DNA of 14,963 nucleotides from a bacterium (GCA_021781095.1 JAJXXM010000215.1:1-14963); one strand, 5' to 3'; positions 6,919 through 14,796 are shown, counted from the stretch's first letter. Numbers and translations are program-made. The notes: generated from the sequence alone by a model not told the origin.

Positions 6919-7712
6919 CGACGGCCCTCGCGTTCGTCGAGACGTGCGAGGCGATAGCGATGCAAAAGCTCGTCGCCGCGAAGCAATTCGGCGGTGAACG
7001 CATCGGGTGGCGCTTCGAGCAAGGCGCGCGGCGATCCGATTGCCTGCAAGCTGCCGTCGCGCATGACGGCGATGCGATTCCCTAACAAGAGCGCTTCGTC
7101 AACGTCGTGCGTGACGAAGAACGTCGTGGTGCGCGCATCGCGGAGAACGGCGAGCAACTCGGATTGCAGGTGCGGGCGCAAGATCGGGTCGACCGCCCCG
7201 AAGGGTTCGTCGAGCAAGAGCAGGCGAGGGTACGCGATGAGCGCGCGAGCGATGCCGACGCGCTGCGCCTGGCCGCCGGAGAGTTCGCGCGGCCGACGGG
7301 AGCGATAGATGGATGGGTCGAGACGGACGGCCGCGAGCAATTCGTCGATGCGCGCGTTCGTGCGCTCGCGCGTCCAGCCGAGCGTTTCGGGAACGAGCGC
7401 GAGATTTTCGGCGACGGTGAGATGAGCGAAGAGCCCGACGCCCTGAATCGCATAGCCGATACTTTGCCGGAGCGGCCCAAGTTCGACCGCACGAACGTCG
7501 CGCCCATCGATGGTGACGCAACCCTCGCTGAGTTCGACCAAGCGATTGATGCAACGAAGCAGCGTACTCTTTCCCGATCCCGATGCGCCGACGACGGCGA
7601 GCAACTCGCCGGGTTCGACCTGGAGCGAAAGGCGATCGAGGGCGGGTACGGTGCTACCCGAAAAACGAACGGAGGCGCGATCGAAGGCGACGGAATAGGG
7701 CGCGTCGCTCAT
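6915..7712 (-). CDS. Betaine-type ABC importer ATPase (OpuCA/OsmV-like)
   Basis: 265 residues, a complete ABC ATPase. It has Walker A GASGSGKST (42-50), Q-loop Gln90, signature LSGGQ (144-148), Walker B LLLLDEP (164-170), D-loop AVD and switch His202. The sequence around the signature and AIQGVGLFAHLTVAENL matches the glycine-betaine/osmoprotectant ATPases. Unlike OpuCA it ends at residue 265 without C-terminal CBS domains, so nucleotide or ionic-strength gating through CBS is absent; OsmV and EgtV-type ATPases are the closer comparison. It drives uptake through the two flanking permeases. The ATG at 7712 shares ATGA with the stop of the binding protein. The frame stays open upstream to 8861, but that is antisense or shadow sequence over the binding-protein gene. 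Confidence 0.92.
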   Translation of the reverse strand: MSDAPYSVAFDRASVRFSGSTVPALDRLSLQVEPGELLAVVGASGSGKSTLLRCINRLVELSEGCVTIDGRDVRAVELGPLRQSIGYAIQGVGLFAHLTVAENLALVPETLGWTRERTNARIDELLAAVRLDPSIYRSRRPRELSGGQAQRVGIARALIAYPRLLLLDEPFGAVDPILRPHLQSELLAVLRDARTTTFFVTHDVDEALLLGNRIAVMRDGSLQAIGSPRALLEAPPDAFTAELLRGDELLHRYRLARLDEREGRR

Positions 7713-8578
7713 CGATTCGCGCGAAGGAATGCGCGTGCCACCGAGGCGGGCGCGGCTTGTGCGGCTTCGATGCGTTCGTTCATCGCCGAGACCGCTTGCG
7801 TCGTAAGCCGCGCCGAGAGCGCGTCGAGCCGCTCGCGAACGATCGGAAAACGAGCGAGCGTCGCTTCGCGGACGACGGGCGCGGCGTGATAGGCCGGCCA
7901 AAAATGGCGGTCGTCGCGAAGCACGATGAGGTCGCGCGCGGCGATCGTGCCGTCGGTGGTGAACGCGGTGGCGATGTCGGCTTTGCCGTCGAGCAGAGCT
8001 TCGTATTTTAACGCGATGTCGTACGTCCGAACCGACGCGAAATGGAAGCCTCCATAGAACCGCTGCAATCCGGGTAGGCCGTCGGGGCGGGCGAGAAACT
8101 CTTGAATCGTCGCGAGGCGTAACTGGGGTGCGAGGCGCGAACACTCCGAGAGCGTCGTAAGGTGGTACCGCTCGGAGATCGCACGGGTGGTCGCTAAGGC
8201 TTGCGAATCGTTCATCGGAGCCGGCGTCAACCACGTCGCAGCGTATCGAGTGCGGAACGCTTGCCGGAGCAGCGCGAGCAGCGCCGCGCCGTCCCTCATG
8301 GGCGCGTGGTGCAAAACGTCGATGAGGGCGGTGCCGGTATATTCGGGATAACAATCGATATCGCCGCGTTCGAGCGCCGCCAAAGCAATTTGCGTGGATC
8401 CGAGATTGAAGCGGCGTTCGACCGCAAGGCCCGCGCTTTCGAGCGTTTGGGCGTACAATTCGGCGAGGAGAATCGATTCGGCAAAATTCTTCGATCCGAC
8501 GCGTACCGAATGCGTCGGCGAGCAGCGTGCGAGCGCGATCGCGCCGCCGATGGTCGCCAGAGCGGTGACGCGACGCAT
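7709..8578 (-). CDS. Betaine-type ABC importer substrate-binding protein (OpuAC/OsmF family)
   Basis: 289 residues. The N-terminus MRRVTALATIGGAIALARCS is a short signal with Cys19. LARC is an imperfect lipobox (Arg before Cys is unusual), so it may be a lipoprotein or a soluble periplasmic protein. The mature part opens with VRVGSKNFAESILLAELYAQ and has NLGSTQIALAALERGDIDCYPEYTGTAL (58-85), the hallmark of OpuAC/QAT binding proteins. The family binds quaternary-ammonium compounds such as glycine betaine, carnitine and choline, and in some members ergothioneine, via aromatic residues. The ligand-cage residues cannot be assigned without a structural alignment. The start overlaps the preceding permease stop by one base (TAATG), and the stop overlaps the ATPase start by four. 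Confidence 0.9.
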   Translation of the reverse strand: MRRVTALATIGGAIALARCSPTHSVRVGSKNFAESILLAELYAQTLESAGLAVERRFNLGSTQIALAALERGDIDCYPEYTGTALIDVLHHAPMRDGAALLALLRQAFRTRYAATWLTPAPMNDSQALATTRAISERYHLTTLSECSRLAPQLRLATIQEFLARPDGLPGLQRFYGGFHFASVRTYDIALKYEALLDGKADIATAFTTDGTIAARDLIVLRDDRHFWPAYHAAPVVREATLARFPIVRERLDALSARLTTQAVSAMNERIEAAQAAPASVARAFLRANR

Positions 8579-9177
8579 TAGGTGCGCGCCTCGACGCTGC
8601 GAACCACGAGCGAGAGCAGCGCGTCGACGGCGAATGCGAGTGCGGCAACCGTCGCTGCCGTTGCGAGCAAGAGCGTCTCGTCCCCGGTTTGCAGCCCGCG
8701 GACGATCCCGTCGCCGAGGCCGCCGCCGCCGATAAACGTTGCGAGCGTCGCGCTGGCGACGCACTCGACACCGGCGGTGCGCAGACCGGCGAGCGCGAGC
8801 GGTGCCGTTGCGGGCACCTCGACGCGAAGGAAGCGCGTACGCGCCGCGAGACCGAGCGCATCGGCGACCTCGCGCTGCGCCGGCGTCAACGAGCGCAGTC
8901 CGGCGTCGACCGAGATCGCGATGGGAGGCAGCGCGAGCATTGCGAGCGCGAGGACGGCCGGCAGGCGTCCGACGCCGAGCCATGGGAGCAGCAAGGCAAG
9001 CACGGCGATCGTCGGCAGGCTGCGCGCGATACCCACCCCGCCGAGCGTGGCGGCGCGCACGAAGCGCGTTTTTGCGGTCAGCAGCGCGAGCGGAACCCCT
9101 ACCGCGGTGGCGATTGCGAGCGCGGCCCCGGCGATTTCCAGGTGCGCGCCCGCCTCGACGAGCAAATCGGAGAGCAT
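8578..9177 (-). CDS. Betaine-type ABC importer permease (OpuCB/OpuCD-like), first in the operon
   Basis: 199 residues, a hydrophobic protein with about six helices. It has RSLPTIAVLALLLPWLGVG (52-70), an EAA-type loop EVADALGLAARTRFLRVEVP (103-122), and GGGGLGDGIVRGLQTGD after it, as in osmoprotectant permeases. It is a paralogue of the permease at 6325-6918 and probably forms a heterodimer with it. It is the first gene of the importer run; the gene order permease, binding protein, ATPase, permease differs from OpuC (ATPase first). No clear Shine-Dalgarno precedes ATG 9177, so its mRNA may be leaderless or poorly initiated. It diverges from ppk across 44 bases that must hold both promoters. 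Confidence 0.88.
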   Translation of the reverse strand: MLSDLLVEAGAHLEIAGAALAIATAVGVPLALLTAKTRFVRAATLGGVGIARSLPTIAVLALLLPWLGVGRLPAVLALAMLALPPIAISVDAGLRSLTPAQREVADALGLAARTRFLRVEVPATAPLALAGLRTAGVECVASATLATFIGGGGLGDGIVRGLQTGDETLLLATAATVAALAFAVDALLSLVVRSVEART

Positions 9178-9221
9178 CGGGGCTAGAGTTTCGCTCGCGC
9201 TCGGCGAATCCCGCGAAAACG

Positions 9222-11330
9222 ATGCTCCAGCGATTCGAAGCCGCCGTGCCTCCGCAAAATGCGGAACGCGGTGATGCCGAGCTTTTTTTCAGCCGCGAAC
9301 TCTCGTGGCTGGCTTTCAACGAGCGCGTGCTCGAAGAGGCGCTCGACGCGAAAAATGCGCTGCTCGAACGCCTGAAATTCGTCTCCATCTTCGGAACGAA
9401 TCTCGACGAATTTTTTATGATTCGCGTCGCCGCGATCAAGCAACAGATCGCCGCCGGCGTCACCACGCGCTCCGACGACGGGCGCCTCCCCGCCGAGCAC
9501 CTCTCCGCGATCTCCGCGAGCATTCGCGAGACGTTGCCGCGGCAAATGCAGGTGCTTCGCGACGAACTCTTTCCCGCGATCGCCGAGAAAGGCGTGCGCA
9601 TCCTCGCCGTAACCGATCTCGACGAGGAGCGCTCCCGCACCGTCGAACACGTCTTCGACGAACGTATTTTTCCGGTTCTCACCCCACTCGCCGTCGATAG
9701 CGGACACCCGTTCCCCTATATTTCGAATCTCTCGCTCTCGTTGGCGGTCGAGCTCGAAGAGGTCACCCCCGAAGGCATCGACGTTCATTTCGCGCGCGTC
9801 AAGATTCCGCCGACGCTGCCGCGGTTCATCGAAATTCCGGGAAGTGCGCCCGGCGAGCGGAGTTTCGTGCTGATCGAAGACGCAATCGCGCACCATCTCG
9901 ACGCGCTGTTCCCGGGGATGGCGGTGCGCGCTTCCTATCTCTTCCGCGTAACGCGCGACGCCGACCTCGACCTACAGGAAGACGAAGCCGACGATTTGCT
10001 GCAAGCGATCGAATCGGAGCTGCAAAAACGTCGTTTCGGCGAGCCCGTGCGCCTCGAAGTGGAGCGCGGCATTCCCGAAAACCTGCGCGCGTTTCTGCTG
10101 GATGCGCTCGATCTGAGCGAATCGGATTGCTACGATATCGACGGCTTTATGGGGCTGAGCGATTTGATGTCGCTCTATCGCCTTGCGGGGCACGACGAAT
10201 TGCGCGATCGTCCCTACACGCCGGCGATTCCGGCCCGGCTTCGCGGCGTGACCGATCTCTTCGCGGCGATTCGCGAAGGCGATATTTTGTTGCACCATCC
10301 GTACGATTCGTTCGACCCGGTCGTGCAATTCGTGCAGACCGCGGCGAACGACGAACGCGTTCTGGCAATCAAAGCCACGCTCTATCGCACCTCGGGCAGC
10401 GATTCTCCGATCGTGCGCGCGCTCTTAGAAGCGGCGGAGAACGAAAAGCAAGTAGCGGTGGTTATCGAACTCAAAGCGCGCTTCGATGAGGAAAATAATA
10501 TCGAATGGGCGCGGCGCCTCGAACGTGCGGGCGTCCACGTCGTCTATGGGTTCCCCGGCTTGAAGGTTCACGCCAAGGCGCTCCTGGTCGTGCGCGAAGA
10601 CGACGACGGCATCCGCCGCTACATGCATTTCGGAACCGGCAATTACAACGAAAAGAGCGCGCGGCTCTACACGGATTTCAGCCTCTTTACGGCACGCGCG
10701 CGCCTCGGGGCGGATCTCGCACAGATGTTCAACGCGCTCACCGGCTTTGCGAAGGTGACCGATTACGACGAATTGCTCGTCGCTCCGGTGACGTTGCGGC
10801 GCGAAATTCTTGCGGCGATCGATCGCGAGACCGAACATGCCGAGGCCGGGCGGCCGTGCGGGATTCGGGCGAAGCTCAACGCGCTCACCGACAAAGAGGT
10901 GGTGCGCGCGCTCTATCGCGCCTCTCATGCTGGGGTGCCGATCGACCTCTTAGTGCGCGGCATGTGTACGCTGCGCCCCGGCGTGCCGGGCTTGAGCGAG
11001 AGCATTCGCGTCCGTTCCATCGTGGGACGCTTTCTCGAGCACTCACGGCTCTTCGCTTTCACCGACGGCGGCGAGCGGAAGCTCTATATCGGCAGTGCGG
11101 ATTGGATGGGACGCAATCTGGATCGTCGCGTCGAGCTCGCCGTGCCGATCGAGGACCGCGAAATGGCCGCCGAGTTGGATCGCCTGCTTGCATCGGTCCT
11201 CTTCGCCGATACGCAGCAGTCGCGAGAGCTGCTCGCCGATGGGAGCTACCGGCGCCTGGCGGCGCGGCCCGGGTCGGGAATCGACGCTCAGGCGGAGCTC
11301 CTCCGGCGCCGCGAGCGGTCGCTTTCTTAA
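9222..11330 (+). CDS. ppk1: Polyphosphate kinase PPK1
   Basis: 702 residues, the normal PPK1 length. PPK1 reversibly moves the gamma phosphate of ATP onto polyphosphate chains. Domains run in order. The N-terminal helical domain starts at LFFSRELSWLAFNERVLEEA (21-40), then SIFGTNLDEFFMIRV (55-69). The head domain includes PLAVDSGHPFPYISNLSLSL (155-174). The C1 phospholipase-D-like domain holds autophosphorylated His450 in GLKVHAKALLVV and HFGTGNYN (469-476). The C2 domain holds His607 in RFLEHSRLFAF, matching E. coli His435 and His592. Arg389 in ATLYRTSGSD fits the phosphate-binding Arg. I chose ATG 9222 because homology begins there; the open frame to 8739 merely runs across the antisense of the permease. 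No Shine-Dalgarno is visible. No exopolyphosphatase or phosphate regulator is adjacent. Confidence 0.96.
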   Translation: MLQRFEAAVPPQNAERGDAELFFSRELSWLAFNERVLEEALDAKNALLERLKFVSIFGTNLDEFFMIRVAAIKQQIAAGVTTRSDDGRLPAEHLSAISASIRETLPRQMQVLRDELFPAIAEKGVRILAVTDLDEERSRTVEHVFDERIFPVLTPLAVDSGHPFPYISNLSLSLAVELEEVTPEGIDVHFARVKIPPTLPRFIEIPGSAPGERSFVLIEDAIAHHLDALFPGMAVRASYLFRVTRDADLDLQEDEADDLLQAIESELQKRRFGEPVRLEVERGIPENLRAFLLDALDLSESDCYDIDGFMGLSDLMSLYRLAGHDELRDRPYTPAIPARLRGVTDLFAAIREGDILLHHPYDSFDPVVQFVQTAANDERVLAIKATLYRTSGSDSPIVRALLEAAENEKQVAVVIELKARFDEENNIEWARRLERAGVHVVYGFPGLKVHAKALLVVREDDDGIRRYMHFGTGNYNEKSARLYTDFSLFTARARLGADLAQMFNALTGFAKVTDYDELLVAPVTLRREILAAIDRETEHAEAGRPCGIRAKLNALTDKEVVRALYRASHAGVPIDLLVRGMCTLRPGVPGLSESIRVRSIVGRFLEHSRLFAFTDGGERKLYIGSADWMGRNLDRRVELAVPIEDREMAAELDRLLASVLFADTQQSRELLADGSYRRLAARPGSGIDAQAELLRRRERSLS

Positions 11331-11369
11331 TCTCCCCCTAATCTTTTCAGGGTAGACTCAGCGTAGTTC

Positions 11370-11398
11370 GGGGGCGTCCGCGCCATGGCGCCGACCCC
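11370..11398 (+). other. GC-rich hairpin between ppk1 and the receptor gene
   Basis: A perfect 12-base palindrome GCGCCATGGCGC sits inside outer complementary GGGG/CCCC arms with small internal mismatches, in the 98-base gap between the genes. No T-tract follows, so it is not a standard intrinsic terminator. It lies in the likely 5' leader of the receptor, 19 bases before the Shine-Dalgarno, where it could terminate ppk1 transcripts or affect leader stability. I see no convincing -35/-10 pair; TAGACT at 11353-11358 is only a weak -10 candidate. Confidence 0.5.
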
Positions 11399-11416
11399 GG
11401 ATTTCTCGTTTCATAC

Positions 11417-11422
11417 AGGAGG
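11417..11422 (+). promoter_or_regulatory. Perfect Shine-Dalgarno deciding a CTG start
   Basis: AGGAGG, six bases before CTG 11429. No ATG, GTG or TTG in the receptor frame lies near it: the first in-frame conventional start is GTG 11561, 138 bases downstream and beyond the signal peptide. Confidence 0.8.
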
Positions 11423-11428
11423 TTTGCT

Positions 11429-14302
11429 CTGAGTACACTCACTCGACTCCTGCTCGTCGCGGCTATCGCCGCGTTCACCGTTGGACCCGTCAGCGCGGCA
11501 ACGGTTCAGAACGCGTCGCATCGCCTCGTCGCACAGGCAGAATCGCAAAGCACCGGAACCGTGAGCGGATCGCTTCACGACGTCTCCGGCGCTCCGGTTG
11601 CGGGGGCGACGATCGCCGTCCGCGGCCCCAAAACGTATTACGGTCTCTCCGACGCGAAGGGAGATTTCACGATCTCCGGCATCGCACCCGGAGTCTATGA
11701 AATTATCGTAACCAAGCCGGGTTACCAAACCGCGACCGACACGGACTACACCGTCGTCGCGGGCCAGAGCCAGGGCGTCGTCGTTACGATGCATGCCGCG
11801 ACGTTCTCGTCGCTGCGGACGATCGCCACGGTGCGTGCCGTCGGGCGCGGAACGTTTAATACGACGCCGGCGGCGGTCAACGTCGTCTCGTCGGCGACGT
11901 ATGCAAACCAGGGCGCGGTTCAGGTGACCCGCGTACTCAGCCAAGTGCCGGGCGTGCAGATTTCCTTCCCCTCCAGCAGCGCGAATGCCGCAGTCCCGGG
12001 CTCCATCACGGTTCCCGATATTCGCGGTGCGGGTTCGTTCGAAACCGCAACGCTGATCGATGGGCACCCGGTCTCGGTCGGCACCTACGGCGACTACGTA
12101 ACGACGTTCTTGAACGCCTATATGTTCTCGAACACCGAAGTCGTGAAGGGCCCCGGCGCAACGGTGCCGGTCAACTACGCCATCGGCGGAACGTTGAACT
12201 TCCGGACGAAGGATCCGACCTACAAACCTACCCCCGACCTCGCTCTCGGCATCACGAATCACGGCGGAACGTTCTCGAACTTCGGGTTCTCCGATACCGT
12301 GAGCCGCCTCGGTTTGGTGTTCGACGTCGCGACGATCGACGATCCGTCGGTGGTCAATAACCAGCCGGTCTATTACGATCCGTCGGGTACGTTCGACACG
12401 GGCCTCGGAAAGCCGATTAACGCTTTCAACGGCGCGAGCACGTACACGACAATTCCGGGTACCTCGTCGAGCATTCAGACGATCTATCCGCTCGTCGCCT
12501 GCTGCTATAACGTTCAAGGGCAATACACGCAGACCGCCGAGTTGGTGAAGTTCCGTTACAAACTCTCGGATGCGACCACGGCGACGGTGAGCTATCTCGG
12601 CTCGCAGACCTTCTCCGATCAAAACGGGAACACCGGAAACCTCACGCTCGGCACCTTTTCGCCGCTCGCCGGATACTCCGGAAGTCTCGCAGCGGGTGGT
12701 CTCGGCGTGAATTATCTGCATACCGGCGGAACCGATCAAGAGATCAACAACGAGCCGATTCTGCAAGCAGAGGTGCGCTCGACGTTGGGCCGCGATACGG
12801 TCCTCGCGCGGTATTACCACGCTTCGATTCTGCGCCAAGTGACCGAAGGCAATCCCAATGGAACGCCCAACCTCGTGACGCAGACGCTCTACGGTTCGTC
12901 GTGCCCCGGGAAGATCACGGGCAACGTCTGCTCCACCGCGCCGATTTTCTACAACGGCACCCCGGTGACGCTCTCGGTTCACGATACCTACCTGCAGACC
13001 GAGCAGGACGCGCTCTCGGGCATCTCGTTCCTCTACCTCCACCCCATCGGCAGCAACACGCTGAGCTTCGGCGTCGACCAGACCGTTTCGACGACGACGT
13101 CGTACTCGAAGAGCTCGTACACGAGCGTCAATCTCCCGACGGGTTCGGCACAGAAGTTCACGACGTTTACGCTGCGCGGCCATTTCCGCATCAATCCGAA
13201 ATTGAGCGGCTATGCGACGCTGTACGAAAACGTCTACAACAGCACCTACCCGGTATCGTGCCCGTTCGCGTTTGGCTTCTCGAATTGCGCGATCGACGGA
13301 TCGAACGTCACGTTCGGATCGACGACCAACTCGCACTTCGACGATCGCTTCGCGCTGACGTATCGCCCGAATACCAACACGGCGGTGCGCCTTTCGATCG
13401 GGTCGGCGATCGCGCCGCCCTATCTCTTGCTCCTCAGCCAAATCGCAAGCCCGACGGCGACCTATAGTTCGTCGACCGGCGTTGCGACGCTGAAGACCAA
13501 CAACGGCGGTATCAAACCCGAGACGGCCTACGGCTTCGATCTCGGCGCGAGCTTCCGTATGCCGAAGGCCAACTCGGTCGCATCGGTCGATCTCTATCAG
13601 ACGAACTTGTTCAACAAGTTCTTCGGCCAGACGTATCCGAGCCCGTATACCTGCGCGAGCCCGCAAGTGCAGTGCACCAACGGCGGCGCGCCGGTCCCTG
13701 CGAACACGCCGGTCTATTACCAGTCGAACGTCAACCTGAGCAACGCACGGTTCCAGGGTATCGAACTGGGACTTCGGAGCCTCCCGCACGTCGGGCTCGG
13801 CTACGAACTCGAAGGCGATCTCTCGCGTGGATACGTCTACAATCTGCCGCAGTACTTCTACTGCTCCACGCCGGGGCCGAACTGCACGCAGAATCAAAAC
13901 CTGAACGTCATCGCCAACCAAAACTTCAACGGCGGCGGCATTGGGTACGGCAGCACGATCGGCTCGATGAACACGCGCCTGCCCTACGCGCAGGCCAATC
14001 TCGAACTGAACTATCGCAGCGCTCACGGCCTCTATGCCGCGATCGGCGATACGCTCTACGGGAATAACAACTCGTTGAATCGCCCGCCGTTCGGTATCGG
14101 TTACGTTACCGTACGCATGCCGATCAACAAGCGCTTCAACTTCCAAATCTCCGGGGATAACATCTTCAACGCCTACAATGGACTCTTCCCGGTGTATGGT
14201 GGCGGCGTTCCCGTTCCGCTCGTCAACGGTTCGCAAGCGGCAACCGTCGGCAACGTCCTTGGGCCGGCAACCTACCGGTTCATCCTGACGACGAGCTTCT
14301 AA
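11429..14302 (+). CDS. TonB-dependent outer-membrane receptor with carboxypeptidase-regulatory-like domain
   Basis: 957 residues counted from CTG 11429. Residues 1-24 form a clean signal peptide (STLTRLLLVAAIAAFTVGP, then VSA-A). A CarboxypepD_reg-like beta-sandwich spans about 43-120 (GTVSGSLHDVSGAPVAGATI; DAKGDFTISGIAPGVYEI). A plug domain spans about 130-270 (VTRVLSQVPGVQI; VPDIRG; TLIDGHPV; EVVKGPGATVPVNYAIGG). The rest is a beta-barrel ending in FILTTSF with a terminal Phe. Such receptors import large or scarce ligands (siderophores, cobalamin, glycans, peptides) using TonB-ExbBD, none of which is encoded here; no ligand can be named. All ten cysteines fall in five close pairs (358/359, 492/501, 611/620, 742/749, 812/819). 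CTG is chosen from the AGGAGG six bases upstream and the signal peptide; GTG 11561 would lose the export signal. It is monocistronic, followed by a strong terminator. Confidence 0.92.
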   Translation: MSTLTRLLLVAAIAAFTVGPVSAATVQNASHRLVAQAESQSTGTVSGSLHDVSGAPVAGATIAVRGPKTYYGLSDAKGDFTISGIAPGVYEIIVTKPGYQTATDTDYTVVAGQSQGVVVTMHAATFSSLRTIATVRAVGRGTFNTTPAAVNVVSSATYANQGAVQVTRVLSQVPGVQISFPSSSANAAVPGSITVPDIRGAGSFETATLIDGHPVSVGTYGDYVTTFLNAYMFSNTEVVKGPGATVPVNYAIGGTLNFRTKDPTYKPTPDLALGITNHGGTFSNFGFSDTVSRLGLVFDVATIDDPSVVNNQPVYYDPSGTFDTGLGKPINAFNGASTYTTIPGTSSSIQTIYPLVACCYNVQGQYTQTAELVKFRYKLSDATTATVSYLGSQTFSDQNGNTGNLTLGTFSPLAGYSGSLAAGGLGVNYLHTGGTDQEINNEPILQAEVRSTLGRDTVLARYYHASILRQVTEGNPNGTPNLVTQTLYGSSCPGKITGNVCSTAPIFYNGTPVTLSVHDTYLQTEQDALSGISFLYLHPIGSNTLSFGVDQTVSTTTSYSKSSYTSVNLPTGSAQKFTTFTLRGHFRINPKLSGYATLYENVYNSTYPVSCPFAFGFSNCAIDGSNVTFGSTTNSHFDDRFALTYRPNTNTAVRLSIGSAIAPPYLLLLSQIASPTATYSSSTGVATLKTNNGGIKPETAYGFDLGASFRMPKANSVASVDLYQTNLFNKFFGQTYPSPYTCASPQVQCTNGGAPVPANTPVYYQSNVNLSNARFQGIELGLRSLPHVGLGYELEGDLSRGYVYNLPQYFYCSTPGPNCTQNQNLNVIANQNFNGGGIGYGSTIGSMNTRLPYAQANLELNYRSAHGLYAAIGDTLYGNNNSLNRPPFGIGYVTVRMPINKRFNFQISGDNIFNAYNGLFPVYGGGVPVPLVNGSQAATVGNVLGPATYRFILTTSF

Positions 14303-14331
14303 CAACGCTCGATCGGCGCGCGGCGTCGGTA

Positions 14332-14376
14332 CGAAAGAGCTGGACTCGCATTTGCGAGCCCAGCTCTTTCGTTTTT
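14332..14376 (+). terminator. Intrinsic terminator of the receptor gene
   Basis: An 18-bp stem with one A/C mismatch: left arm from CGAAAGAGCTGG, loop ATTT, right arm ending CCAGCTCTTTCG, then TTTTT at 14372-14376. It starts 30 bases after the stop codon and is the clearest terminator in the window. Confidence 0.95.
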
Positions 14377-14384
14377 GCGCCGTT

Positions 14385-14430
14385 GTCACGCCGATGAGGT
14401 TGCCGATGTCACGCCGAGGAGGCTGCCGAT
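14385..14430 (+). repeat. Two 23-bp half-repeat units (forward)
   Basis: 14385-14407 and 14408-14430 are direct repeats that open with the left arm GTCACGCCGA and end in TGCCGAT, without the hairpin core or right arm. A degenerate third unit, ATCACGCTGAGTGGGTTGCCGAT, is at 14480-14502. Each group runs directly into a full repeat copy. Confidence 0.85.
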
Positions 14431-14470
14431 GTCACGCCGAGTAGGGCGCTTTAGCGCCCGTATCGAGGCG
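14431..14470 (+). repeat. Interspersed hairpin repeat, copy 5 (forward)
   Basis: Left arm GTCACGCCGAGTA, core GGGCGC-TTTA-GCGCCC, right arm CGTATCGAGGCG. The arms are identical to the left-flank copies but the stem sequence is entirely different and still perfectly paired. Confidence 0.88.
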
Positions 14471-14502
14471 AGCACCAACATCACGCTGAGTGGGTTGCCG
14501 AT

Positions 14503-14542
14503 GTCACGCCGAGTAGGTTGCGAAGCAACCGTATCGAGGCGC
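14503..14542 (+). repeat. Interspersed hairpin repeat, copy 6 (forward)
   Basis: The same arms, with core GGTTGC-GAA-GCAACC. This core is the exact reverse complement of the one at 139-179, more than 14 kb away. Confidence 0.88.
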
Positions 14543-14698
14543 GCATCGCTTGCGCACCGTTCGCTTTTGCCTGCTTCGCACCGCTCCTCGCTAGACGCTC
14601 GCGGCTCGGACAAGCAATGTCAGGGTCCTCGCCGCTCGCTTAAGCGCTCGTCGGGTGCATCGCAGGCGCCGCTCGCGGTGGAGTGTGGTGCATGCGAT
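14543..14698. other. Non-coding stretch within the right repeat cluster
   Basis: I recognise no gene, RNA or repeat copy in these 156 bases. The open frames crossing it are arginine- and serine-rich products of GC-rich DNA. Together with the repeats around it, the region from 14377 to the end carries no gene I can support. Confidence 0.6.
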
Positions 14699-14739
14699 CC
14701 CTCGATACGCCGCTTACAGCGGCTACTCGGGATGACAAG
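14699..14739 (-). repeat. Interspersed hairpin repeat, copy 7 (reverse)
   Basis: CCTCGATACG, core GCCGCT-TAC-AGCGGC, then CTACTCGGGATGACAAG. The outer arm is of the GGATGAC type, as at 139-179. A partial copy (GCCGAGCGGCTACTCGGGATGACAAGG split by a short spacer) follows at about 14749-14775, in which the CCTCGATACG half is missing. Confidence 0.85.
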
Positions 14740-14796
14740 GATGGCAGTGCCGAGCGGCTACTCGGGATGACAAGGATAGCAGTGCCGAGCGGCGGC

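Noticed and set aside
5159..7003. Extended 614-residue version of the hydrolase
   Set aside because: The first 221 residues are arginine-rich shadow sequence over the permease gene. The signal peptide near 6340/6310 marks the real start.
8739..9221. 161-residue N-terminal extension of PPK1
   Set aside because: It runs antisense through the permease gene and is Arg/Ala-rich. PPK1 homology and normal length begin at ATG 9222.
7709..9682. 657-residue open frame covering the binding protein
   Set aside because: Only its last 289 residues are a binding protein. The rest overlaps the permease and ppk1 genes in wrong frames.
11385..11387. ATG within the intergenic palindrome as start of the receptor
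   Set aside because: It is not in the receptor reading frame and has no suitable ribosome site.
11411..14389. 992-residue open frame antisense to the receptor gene
   Set aside because: Composition is Arg/Val/Asp-rich with no recognisable domain. It arises because high-GC codon bias on the plus strand removes stops from the opposite frame, and the plus-strand receptor has clear domains, a ribosome site and a terminator.
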